Positions 43,059 to 50,997 of a stretch of DNA of 64,000 bases are shown here, in pieces. A program made the translations under genes and the position numbers. The stretch spans positions 1,054,001 through 1,118,000 of the forward strand of contig NZ_CP109473.1 of NCBI RefSeq assembly GCF_036227405.1, in the 5' to 3' direction. Under the pieces are notes generated by a model. It ran no database searches. It was not told where the DNA came from and was given only the letters and a program-made list of their open reading frames with translations. The first letter of the stretch is position 1. Each line of letters starts with the position of its first letter. The DNA comes from Streptomyces sp. NBC_01460. GTDB taxonomy: Bacteria > Actinomycetota > Actinomycetes > Streptomycetales > Streptomycetaceae.

Positions 43059-44990
43059 ATGCAGATTCGCGATCTTCCGTACTCGGATCCAGGCGATCCC
43101 GACGTACGGTCAGGCCCCCGCTTCCTGATCTGGCTCGGGCGACGTCAGCTCGCGGGCCAGCTCAGATCCCTCTCCTGGGGGCTGCTCCACCACTGCGCGA
43201 TCGCGGGCCTCCCCCTCGCCGTCGGCCTGGCGGTGCAGGCCGTCATCGACGATTCCGGCCGGGACCTCGCGACGGCCGGTGTTCTTCTCGTGGTCCTCGG
43301 CGTCCTCATCGCCGTGGGCGACACCATGCTCCACCGGACGGCGGTCACCAACTGGATCACCGCCGCGGCGCGGGTGCAGCAGCTGCTGGCCCGCAGGACG
43401 GCCGAGCTGGGCTCCGCGCTGACCCGGAGGGTGGCGGCCGGCGAAGTGGTGGCGGTGAGTACGGGCGATGTCGAGAAGATCGGCTGGTTCGTCGAGGCCC
43501 TGTCGCGCTTCCTGGCCGCCGCGACGGCACTCGTGCTGATCTGCGTCGGGCTCGTCGTCTACCTGCCCTCGCTCGGTGTGCTGGTCGCGATCGCCACCCC
43601 TGTGCTGGCCCTGGCCGTCCTGCCCCTGCTCCCCCGGGCCACCCGACGGGCGGACCTGCAGCGGGAGAAGGCGGGCAAGGCCACGGAGCTGGCGTCCGAC
43701 ACGGTGGCAGGGCTCCGGGTGCTCCGCGGCATCGGCGGTGAGGAGCTGTTCCTCGGACGCTACCGGCGCGCCTCCCAGGAGGTCCGCAAGGCAGCCGTGC
43801 GCAGTGCGCGGATGTGGGCGCTCATCTCGGCGATCCAGGTGTTCCTGCCGGGAGTCCTGCTGATCTCGCTGGTCTGGTACGGCGCCACGCTGGCCCGGGA
43901 CGGTCTGATCGACGTCGGCCAGCTGGTCACCGTGTACAGCGCGGCGACCCTGATGCTCTTCCCCCTTCGCAACGTGGAGGAGATCGCCATGGCGTACTCC
44001 TTCTCGCGGCCGTCCGCCCAGCGTGCGGTCCGGGTGCTGTCCCTGCGCCGCACCACACGCCGGTCGACGGCGGACGCCGTGATCCCCCGGGGCGATCTGT
44101 ACGACCCGGTGACCGGACTGATGGCGCCTCAGGGCCTGTTCACCGCTGTGGTCTGCGGCGATCCCGACGAAGCGGGACGGCTGGCGGAGCGGCTCGGCGG
44201 ACACGCGGAGCCGCCCTCCGCAGCGCGGGCCGACCCGCACGCAGAACCGCACGCCGACCCGCACTCAGACCATCACTCAGACCCGGACGGCACGTCCGGG
44301 CCCGTCCCCTCGGTGCTGCTCGGCGGTGTTCCGCTGGACGAGCTGCCGCTCGCCTCGGCACGGACCGCGGTCCTGGTCCAGGACAAGGACCCGGTGCTGC
44401 TCTCCGGGACGCTCCGGGAGCTGCTGGACGTCCCGTCCTCGGGCTCCGTGACGGCCGAGGAGGCGCTCGCTGCCGCCCGGTGCGGTGACGTGCTGGACGC
44501 CCTGGCCCAGGCGTCCGTCGACGCGGACGGCGACCCGATGAACACCCGGATCACCGAGCGGGGCAGGTCGCTGTCCGGTGGCCAGCGGCAGCGCCTCGCA
44601 CTGGCCCGTTCGCTGGTCACCGACCCGGAGGCGCTGGTGCTCGACGAGCCGACGTCCGCCGTCGACTCCCACACGGAGGCCAGGGTCGCGGCCGGCATCG
44701 AGCAGTTGCGCCGGGGCCGTACGACGGTGGCCTTCGCCTCGTCCCCGCTGCTGCTGGACCTGGCGGACCGCGTCGTGCTCCTCCACAAGGGCACGGTCGT
44801 GGCGGCGGGCACCCACCGCGAGCTGCTGAGGGACGAGCCGCTGTACCGGGCGGTGGTGACCCGTGAGACCGACGAGGAGGCCGCGGCACCGGCCGCCCAC
44901 GACGGACTCGCCGCGATCGACGGCCTCCGGCCGGCCCCGGCGGTCGAGGAGATGGCCCGTGCGGCCGAGGAAATCGAGGAGAGAGCATGA
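43059..44990 (+). CDS. ABC exporter half A: intact signature motif, no Walker A
   Basis: ATG 43059 gives 643 residues. Six membrane helices lie in about 25-315. In the ATPase domain the usual P-loop position reads VVCGDPDEAGRLAE, without GxxGxGKS/T, and is followed by a His/Asp-rich insert (ADPHAEPHADPHSDHHSDP). The later motifs are intact: signature LSGGQRQRLALARSL, Walker B ALVLDEPTSAVD. It overlaps half B by ATGA and must form a heterodimer with it. It cannot bind ATP through its own P-loop, so the single complete ATP site should be made of half B's Walker A and this subunit's LSGGQ. Substrate unknown. Confidence 0.88.
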   Translation: MQIRDLPYSDPGDPDVRSGPRFLIWLGRRQLAGQLRSLSWGLLHHCAIAGLPLAVGLAVQAVIDDSGRDLATAGVLLVVLGVLIAVGDTMLHRTAVTNWITAAARVQQLLARRTAELGSALTRRVAAGEVVAVSTGDVEKIGWFVEALSRFLAAATALVLICVGLVVYLPSLGVLVAIATPVLALAVLPLLPRATRRADLQREKAGKATELASDTVAGLRVLRGIGGEELFLGRYRRASQEVRKAAVRSARMWALISAIQVFLPGVLLISLVWYGATLARDGLIDVGQLVTVYSAATLMLFPLRNVEEIAMAYSFSRPSAQRAVRVLSLRRTTRRSTADAVIPRGDLYDPVTGLMAPQGLFTAVVCGDPDEAGRLAERLGGHAEPPSAARADPHAEPHADPHSDHHSDPDGTSGPVPSVLLGGVPLDELPLASARTAVLVQDKDPVLLSGTLRELLDVPSSGSVTAEEALAAARCGDVLDALAQASVDADGDPMNTRITERGRSLSGGQRQRLALARSLVTDPEALVLDEPTSAVDSHTEARVAAGIEQLRRGRTTVAFASSPLLLDLADRVVLLHKGTVVAAGTHRELLRDEPLYRAVVTRETDEEAAAPAAHDGLAAIDGLRPAPAVEEMARAAEEIEERA

Positions 44991-46768
44991 TCGGCCTGGC
45001 ACCACCGGTGTACGACCCGGCCGCACCGGAGTCGTCGACGACCCTGCCGGTCGGTGCACCGACGACCGTACGGACCTATGTGCGCGCTCTGCTGCGGCGC
45101 CACCGCAGGCCGTTCGCCGTGCTCATCGCGGTCAACGCGGTCGCGGTGATCGCTTCGATCACCGGGCCGTACCTCCTGGGCGGCCTGGTCGAGGACCTCT
45201 CGAACGGGGTCACCGACCTCCACCTGGAGCGCACCGCGGGGGTGTTCGCCCTGGCGCTGGTCGTGCAGACCGTGTTCACGCGGACGATGCGGCTGCGTGG
45301 CGCGATGCTCGGTGAGGAGATGCTCGCCGATCTGCGCGAGGACTTCCTCGTACGGTCGGTCGGGCTGCCGCCCGGCGTCCTGGAGCGGGCCGGCACCGGG
45401 GACCTGCTGTCCAGGATCACGACGGACATCGACCGGCTGGCCAACGCGATGCGTGAGGCGGTGCCGCAGCTGGCGATCGGCGTGGTCTGGGCCGGGCTGC
45501 TGCTCGGCGCGCTGACCGTCACCGCCCCGCCGCTGGCCCTCGCGGCGCTGATCGCGCTTCCGGTGCTGGTCGTCGGCTGCCGCTGGTACTTCCGGCGGGC
45601 GCCGTCCGCGTACCGCTCGGAGGCAGCCGGGTACGCGGCGGTGGCGGCCGTGCTGGCCGAGACCGTGGACGCGGGGCGGACCGTCGAGTCCCACCGGCTG
45701 GGGGCCCGCAGGATCGCCCTGTCGGACCGGCGGGTCGCGGAGTGGACGGCCTGGGAGCGGTACACCCTTTTCCTGCGCTCGGTGCTCTTCCCGGTCATCA
45801 ACACCACGTACGTGACCATTCTCGGCGCGGTGCTGCTGCTGGGCGGCTGGTTCGTGATGGAGGACTGGATCACGGTCGGGCAGCTGACGACGGGGGCGCT
45901 GCTGGCGCAGATGATGGTGGACCCGATCGGTCTGATCCTGCGCTGGTACGACGAGCTGCAGGTCGCCCAGGTGTCTCTGGCGAGGCTCGTCGGCGTACGG
46001 GAGATCGAACCCGAGGCGGGTGACGCCGGTGTCTCTCCCGACGGACGGGACGTGCGGGCGGAGACCGTGCGCTTCGGCTACCGCGAGGGCGTCGACGTCC
46101 TGCACGAGGTGTCGCTGGACGTCGCCCCGGGCACACGGCTCGCGCTGGTCGGACCGTCCGGTGCGGGCAAGTCCACGCTGGGGAGGCTGCTGGCCGGGAT
46201 CTACGCGCCCCGGACGGGCTCGGTCTCACTGGGCGGTGCCGAGCTGTCCGGGATGACGGCGGAGCGCGTACGGACCCATGTGGCGCTGGTCAACCAGGAG
46301 CACCACGTGTTCGTGGGCTCGCTCCGGGACAACCTCCTGCTCGCCCGTACGGACGCCGAGGACGCGGAGCTGTGGGCCTCGCTCGCGGCCGTGGACGCGG
46401 ACGGCTGGGCGAAGGCGTTCGACGAGGGGCTGGACACGGAGGTCGGCTCGGGCGGTCTGGCCCTCACTCCGGCACAGGCGCAGCAGATCGCCCTGGCCCG
46501 CCTCGTCCTGGCGGACCCGCACACGCTGGTCCTGGACGAGGCGACCTCGCTGCTCGACCCGCGGGCCGCGCGTCATCTGGAGCGTTCACTGGCGCGGGTG
46601 CTGGAGGGCCGTACGGTCATCGCGATCGCGCACCGCCTGCACACGGCACACGACGCGGATGTGATCGCTGTCGTGGAGGACGGCCGGATCAGCGAACTGG
46701 GCAGTCACGACGAGCTGGTGGCCGCCGACGGCGCGTACGCGGCGCTCTGGCGCTCCTGGCACGGCTGA
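44987..46768 (+). CDS. ABC exporter half B: intact Walker A, degenerate signature
   Basis: The protein has 593 residues. Membrane helices lie at about 45-320 (FAVLIAVNAVAVIASITGPY, LAIGVVWAGLLLGALTVTAP). ATPase domain: Walker A VGPSGAGKSTLGRLLAG, Q-loop LVNQEHHVF, then a changed signature LTPAQAQQIALARLV instead of LSGGQ, Walker B TLVLDEATSLLD, and H-loop AIAHRLHT. It complements half A, which has LSGGQ but no Walker A. It is coupled by a four-base overlap. Confidence 0.9.
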   Translation: MIGLAPPVYDPAAPESSTTLPVGAPTTVRTYVRALLRRHRRPFAVLIAVNAVAVIASITGPYLLGGLVEDLSNGVTDLHLERTAGVFALALVVQTVFTRTMRLRGAMLGEEMLADLREDFLVRSVGLPPGVLERAGTGDLLSRITTDIDRLANAMREAVPQLAIGVVWAGLLLGALTVTAPPLALAALIALPVLVVGCRWYFRRAPSAYRSEAAGYAAVAAVLAETVDAGRTVESHRLGARRIALSDRRVAEWTAWERYTLFLRSVLFPVINTTYVTILGAVLLLGGWFVMEDWITVGQLTTGALLAQMMVDPIGLILRWYDELQVAQVSLARLVGVREIEPEAGDAGVSPDGRDVRAETVRFGYREGVDVLHEVSLDVAPGTRLALVGPSGAGKSTLGRLLAGIYAPRTGSVSLGGAELSGMTAERVRTHVALVNQEHHVFVGSLRDNLLLARTDAEDAELWASLAAVDADGWAKAFDEGLDTEVGSGGLALTPAQAQQIALARLVLADPHTLVLDEATSLLDPRAARHLERSLARVLEGRTVIAIAHRLHTAHDADVIAVVEDGRISELGSHDELVAADGAYAALWRSWHG

Positions 46769-46779
46769 GCGGGCCCAGG

Positions 46780-46816
46780 ACCCTGGAGGCGGCTGCTCTG
46801 CCGGCCGCCCCAGGGT
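46780..46816 (+). terminator. Hairpin after the ABC exporter pair
   Basis: An imperfect GC-rich stem of about 13-14 bp (arms ACCCTGG... and ...CAGGGT) begins 11 bp after the stop at 46768. Confidence 0.6.
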
Positions 46817-47016
46817 TGGGCGGTCATGCGGCGTCGGCCGCCCGGTGCGCACCGCACCCGGAGCTGGCCGGCCATGAGGCCACCGACGGCCCATCGGGGG
46901 GCCGCGCGGTCACAAGAGGCGAACTCGGTCCCCTCCGGTGAGGATGAGGGAGTGACTGGCTCCGGATCCGGGGCAGGCGAGCGATGACCGCGTAAGCCCG
47001 AGAAGGGACGCACACC

Positions 47017-48378
47017 GTGGCACGACCCAGGATTCTCGTTGTCGGCGCCGGCTTTGCCGGGGTCGAGTGCGTGCGCCGGCTGGAGCGCAGCCTCGCGCCC
47101 GGCGAGGCGGAGATCGCTCTCGTCACCCCGTTCTCGTACCAGCTCTACCTGCCACTGCTCCCTCAGGTCGCCTCCGGGGTGCTCACCCCCCAGTCGGTCG
47201 CCGTCTCCCTGCGCCGCAGCCGGCGCCACCGCACCCGGATCGTGCCGGGCGGGGCCATCGGAGTGGACACGAAGGCGAAGATCTGTGTGGTCCGCAAGAT
47301 CACGGACGAGATCGTGTACGAGCCGTACGACCACATCGTGCTGGCCGCCGGCAGCGTCACCCGGACCTTCGACATCCCAGGGCTGGTGGACAACGCCCGG
47401 GGCATGAAGACGCTGGCCGAGGCGGCGTACATCCGGGACCACGTCATCTCCCAGCTGGACCTGGCCGATGCCAGCCACGACGAGGAGGAGCGGGCGTCGC
47501 GGCTGCAGTTCGTGGTGGTGGGCGGCGGGTACGCCGGCACGGAGACGGCCGCGTGCCTGCAGTTGCTGACCACCAACGCCGTGAAGCACTACCCCCGGCT
47601 GGACCCCAAGCTGATCAAGTGGCACCTCATCGACATCGCGCCCAAGCTCATGCCCGAGCTGGGCGACAAGCTCGGCCGCAGCGCCCTCGAGATCCTGCGC
47701 AAGCGCGGCATCGAGGTCTCGCTGGGGGTCTCCGTGGCCGAGGCCGGCCCGGACAAGGTGACCTTCACCGACGGCCGGGTGCTGCCCTGCCGCACGCTGA
47801 TCTGGACCGCCGGGGTGGCTGCGAGTCCGCTCGTCGCCACGCTCGACGCCGAGACGGTACGGGGCCGGCTGGCCGTGACGCCGGAGATGAGCGTGCCGGG
47901 CATCGACGGTGTGTTCGCGCTCGGCGACGCCGCGGCGGTACCGGACCTGGCCAAGGGCGACGGGGCGATCTGCCCGCCCACCGCTCAGCACGCCATGCGC
48001 CAGGGCCGCAAGCTGGCGGACAACATCATCGCTTCCCTGCGTGGCCAGGCTCTGCAGCCGTACGTCCACAAGGACCTCGGCCTGGTCGTGGACCTCGGTG
48101 GCCGGGACGCGGTGTCGAAGCCGCTCGGCATCGAGCTGAGGGGCATGCCGGCCCAGGCCGCCGCGCGCGGCTACCACTGGGCGGCGCTGCGGACGAACGT
48201 CGCCAAGACGCGGGTGATGACCAACTGGCTGCTCAACGCGATCGCCGGTGACGACTTCGTGCGCACCGGGTTCCAGGCCCGCAAGCAGGCCACCCTGCGC
48301 GACTTCGAGTACACCGACGCCTATCTCACCCCCGAGGAGATCCGCGCGCACACCGCCGAGGCGGGCATCCGCGGCTGA
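47017..48378 (+). CDS. ndh: Type II NADH dehydrogenase (NDH-2)
   Basis: GTG 47017 gives 453 residues. FAD site ILVVGAGFAGVECVRRL is at about 5-21, the NADH site QFVVVGGGYAGTETAA at about 165, WTAGV near 265, and a second FAD contact VFALGDAAAV near 305. It lacks the proton-pumping subunits of complex I and passes electrons from NADH to menaquinone at the membrane surface. The C-terminal region (YHWAALRTNVAKTRVMTNWL) fits the membrane-associated helices of the family. It is the single-gene type with its own promoter region and a hairpin at the end. Confidence 0.88.
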   Translation: MARPRILVVGAGFAGVECVRRLERSLAPGEAEIALVTPFSYQLYLPLLPQVASGVLTPQSVAVSLRRSRRHRTRIVPGGAIGVDTKAKICVVRKITDEIVYEPYDHIVLAAGSVTRTFDIPGLVDNARGMKTLAEAAYIRDHVISQLDLADASHDEEERASRLQFVVVGGGYAGTETAACLQLLTTNAVKHYPRLDPKLIKWHLIDIAPKLMPELGDKLGRSALEILRKRGIEVSLGVSVAEAGPDKVTFTDGRVLPCRTLIWTAGVAASPLVATLDAETVRGRLAVTPEMSVPGIDGVFALGDAAAVPDLAKGDGAICPPTAQHAMRQGRKLADNIIASLRGQALQPYVHKDLGLVVDLGGRDAVSKPLGIELRGMPAQAAARGYHWAALRTNVAKTRVMTNWLLNAIAGDDFVRTGFQARKQATLRDFEYTDAYLTPEEIRAHTAEAGIRG

Positions 48379-48401
48379 TCCGCCCGGCCCGGCCTCCTCC
48401 C

Positions 48402-48430
48402 CCGGCCTCCGCCGCGCGGGCGGGGGCCGG
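48402..48430. terminator. Bidirectional terminator between NDH-2 and DNA ligase
   Basis: A 12-bp GC stem with one or two mismatches (48402-48413 with 48419-48430) lies between the convergent stops at 48378 and 48433. Confidence 0.65.
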
Positions 48431-48432
48431 CG

Positions 48433-49968
48433 TCATGTCCGGCGCGAGAGCACCGTGTCGACCGTGTCCGCGTCCTGGGGCCGTTTGTCCTCGCGGTAGC
48501 GCAGGACACGGGCGAACCGCAGCGTCACGCCCGCCGGATAGCGGGTGGAGCTCTGGAGGCCGTCGTAGGCGATCTCCACGACGAGTTCCGGGCGCACCGT
48601 CACCACATGCCCGTCGTCGCCGGTGGACAGCTCCCGGAGCCGTTCGGTCTGCCAGGCGAGCATGGTGTCCGTGAGCCCTTTGAAGGTCTTGCCCAGCATC
48701 GCGAACGTGCCGTCCTCCCGACGTGCCCCCAGGTGGAGGTTGGAGAGCTTGCCGGTGCGTCGGCCGTGGCCCCACTCGGCGGCCAGCACCACGAGGTCCA
48801 GGGTGTGTACGGGTTTCACCTTCAGCCAGGTGGCTCCCCGCCGGCCCGCGCTGTACGCCGCCGCTGTGCCCTTGACCACGACGCCCTCGTGCCCGCGGGC
48901 CAGCGTGGCCTCGGAGAACGCCACCGCGGTCTCGCGCTGCGACGCGTCCCCGGGGTCCTCCACGACGACGCGCCGGACGCGCATCGGTTCGGGCACGAGT
49001 GCGGCCAGCTCCCGGTGGCGTTCGGCGAGGGGGAGGTCGAGGAGCTCGCGTCCGTCCACGGACAGCACGTCGAAGAAGACGGGGACCACGGGGACGGATT
49101 CGGCCGCACCGGCGACGTCCCGGCGGGAGCCCAGCCGGCCGGCGGTCTCCTGGAACGGCCGGGGCCGCCCGTCGGCCCCGAGCGCGATCGCCTCGCCGTC
49201 GAGGATGAACCGGCCGGCGGGGAGGGAGGACACCCTTTCGGCGAGTTCGGGGACCCGCTCGCTGATGTCGTCGAGCGTCCGGGTGTAGACGTGCACCCGG
49301 TCTCCGTCCCGGTGCACCTGGACGCGGATGCCGTCCAGCTTCTCCTCGACGACGCAGGGCCCCAGCCGGTCGATCGCCTCGGTGACCGAGCGGGCGGTGT
49401 GCGCGAGCATCGGCTGGACCGGCCGGCCGACGGTGAGCCGGAACGACGCGAGGGCTCCGGGGCCCTGCGTGAGCAGCGCACGGGCGACGGGGGACAGCGC
49501 CCCGGCGAGCATGACGGCGCGCCGCACCTCGACGGGCGGTGCCCCGGCAGCGTCGGCCAGGGCGTCGACGGCGACCGCGTCCAGGGCTCCCTGGCGGACC
49601 TCTCCGGTGAGCAGGCCGCGCAGGAAGTACTGCTCGTCCGCGGTGGCGGATCCGAGCAGCCGCACCAGGCGTTCCTTACGGGCGGCCTGCGAGCCGGGGC
49701 CCTTCAGGGCGCCGATCGCCGTCAGTTCCGCGTCCGTCTCCGCCACGGTCAGCGTGGGTGCGTCGGCGGGTGTCACCGGAACGCGCAGCGTGCTCCAGCC
49801 GATCCCGAGCCGCCCCTGCGGGAGGCGGCCTGCGAGATAGGGGATGACGACCGGGACGTCGTCCGGCCCCGCCTCCCGGAAGAGTCCGGCCAGCAGTGCG
49901 GTCTTCCGGGTCCGGGCCGAGGTCGCGGCGACCTCCAGGGACACATGGGCGAGCCTGGCGAGCAGCAT
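48433..49968 (-). CDS. ATP-dependent DNA ligase
   Basis: The protein has 511 residues. The N-terminal DNA-binding domain (about 1-195) is followed by the adenylation domain with catalytic Lys in VVEEKLDGIRVQVHRDG (motif I), motif III YTRTLDDISERVPEL-FILDGE, motif IV EGVVVKG, motif V TWLKVKP. The C-terminal OB domain is VVEIAYDG-RFARVLRYREDKRPQDAD. This is the complete archaeal/actinobacterial ATP-ligase fold, distinct from the essential NAD-dependent LigA. It probably serves in repair. Confidence 0.93.
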   Translation of the reverse strand: MLLARLAHVSLEVAATSARTRKTALLAGLFREAGPDDVPVVIPYLAGRLPQGRLGIGWSTLRVPVTPADAPTLTVAETDAELTAIGALKGPGSQAARKERLVRLLGSATADEQYFLRGLLTGEVRQGALDAVAVDALADAAGAPPVEVRRAVMLAGALSPVARALLTQGPGALASFRLTVGRPVQPMLAHTARSVTEAIDRLGPCVVEEKLDGIRVQVHRDGDRVHVYTRTLDDISERVPELAERVSSLPAGRFILDGEAIALGADGRPRPFQETAGRLGSRRDVAGAAESVPVVPVFFDVLSVDGRELLDLPLAERHRELAALVPEPMRVRRVVVEDPGDASQRETAVAFSEATLARGHEGVVVKGTAAAYSAGRRGATWLKVKPVHTLDLVVLAAEWGHGRRTGKLSNLHLGARREDGTFAMLGKTFKGLTDTMLAWQTERLRELSTGDDGHVVTVRPELVVEIAYDGLQSSTRYPAGVTLRFARVLRYREDKRPQDADTVDTVLSRRT

Positions 49969-50048
49969 GCGGCCATGGTCCTACGGCGGCGGTCCGGCCG
50001 CTCCCGGAGCGCGCGGACCCGCCGTCCCCGGAGCATGCGGACCGGACG

Positions 50049-50840
50049 TCAGATCACGTTGAGCGCGGCGGCCGCGCCCACTGCCCCGAGGATCATGAAG
50101 GCGGGCATCAGCACCTTGATCTCCACCCAGCTGCCGGCCCGGAAGCGCATGAACTTCGGGGGGCCGAGCGGGTACCAGCGCTTGCGTCCCAGCGGGATCG
50201 GCCACAGGATCGGGCAGCCCGAGACGGTGAGCGCGTCGCCGACGCAGTGGACGAGGGCCCCGAGGACGATCGGCAGCCCCAGCCACAGGTACTCCTGGCC
50301 GGGCTCGGTGAACAGCCAGTCCGCACCCTGTCCCGGCTTGTCGAGGACGCCCGCGAGGATCCAGGCGCTGGTGGCGCCGAGCAGCCAGACGAGGACGTCG
50401 CTGGACACCCGCGCCGCCCGCCACAGGAGCCCCTCGACCGCGAGGACGAGGTGGACGAAGAGGATCGCCAGGACCGCCCACCTGCCGCCGGTTATCGCCG
50501 CGAGGGAGGCCGCCCCTCCGGTCAGGACGGCCCAGAGCCAGGTGTGGGTGAGGGTGCGGTGACCGCCGGTCCTGCGCGGGTCGCCGGGTCCCTTCGTCGC
50601 CTTGTAGACCGCGTACGAGAGCTTGTCGACGATCTCGCAGACGGCTTTGGAGACGGGCCCGAAGGCGCGCGAGATGGTGGCCGACTTGTGGTCGAGGTCC
50701 GGGGCCAGTGCGGCACCGGCGGTGATCAGGGCTCCGACGACCAGGACGGGCCAGGGCATGGTGTGGCCCGCGGCCGCGGCCGCGGCGCCCACCCCCAGCC
50801 AGGCCGCTGCCCCTGACAGAGAGTGTGCCGGTCCCATCAT
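50049..50840 (-). CDS. Membrane-bound metal-dependent hydrolase (YdjM/DUF457 family)
   Basis: ATG 50840 (MMGPAHSLSG) gives 263 residues; a longer frame to 50969 exists but lacks support. Metal-binding signatures are seen in MGPAHSLSGAAAW, LAPDLDHKSATIS and GGHRTLTHTWLWA, with a later HCVGDALTVSG. About six membrane helices separate them. E. coli YdjM is LexA-regulated and of unknown enzymatic role. It is divergent from the helicase gene across about 157 bp. Confidence 0.85.
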   Translation of the reverse strand: MMGPAHSLSGAAAWLGVGAAAAAAGHTMPWPVLVVGALITAGAALAPDLDHKSATISRAFGPVSKAVCEIVDKLSYAVYKATKGPGDPRRTGGHRTLTHTWLWAVLTGGAASLAAITGGRWAVLAILFVHLVLAVEGLLWRAARVSSDVLVWLLGATSAWILAGVLDKPGQGADWLFTEPGQEYLWLGLPIVLGALVHCVGDALTVSGCPILWPIPLGRKRWYPLGPPKFMRFRAGSWVEIKVLMPAFMILGAVGAAAALNVI

Positions 50841-50997
50841 GGCTGTTTCCCGCCCCCATCGTGATTCGGCCGTGTGTCCAGGCCGGGCCGCCATGGCCTG
50901 TGCCGGGCGGCCGAGTTGAGTGGGAAGCGTATCGTCCGTGATCTTCACCGCGTCCGCCGGTTCCCTCATCCGGGCAGGAGACAGGCAAGATGGGGGC

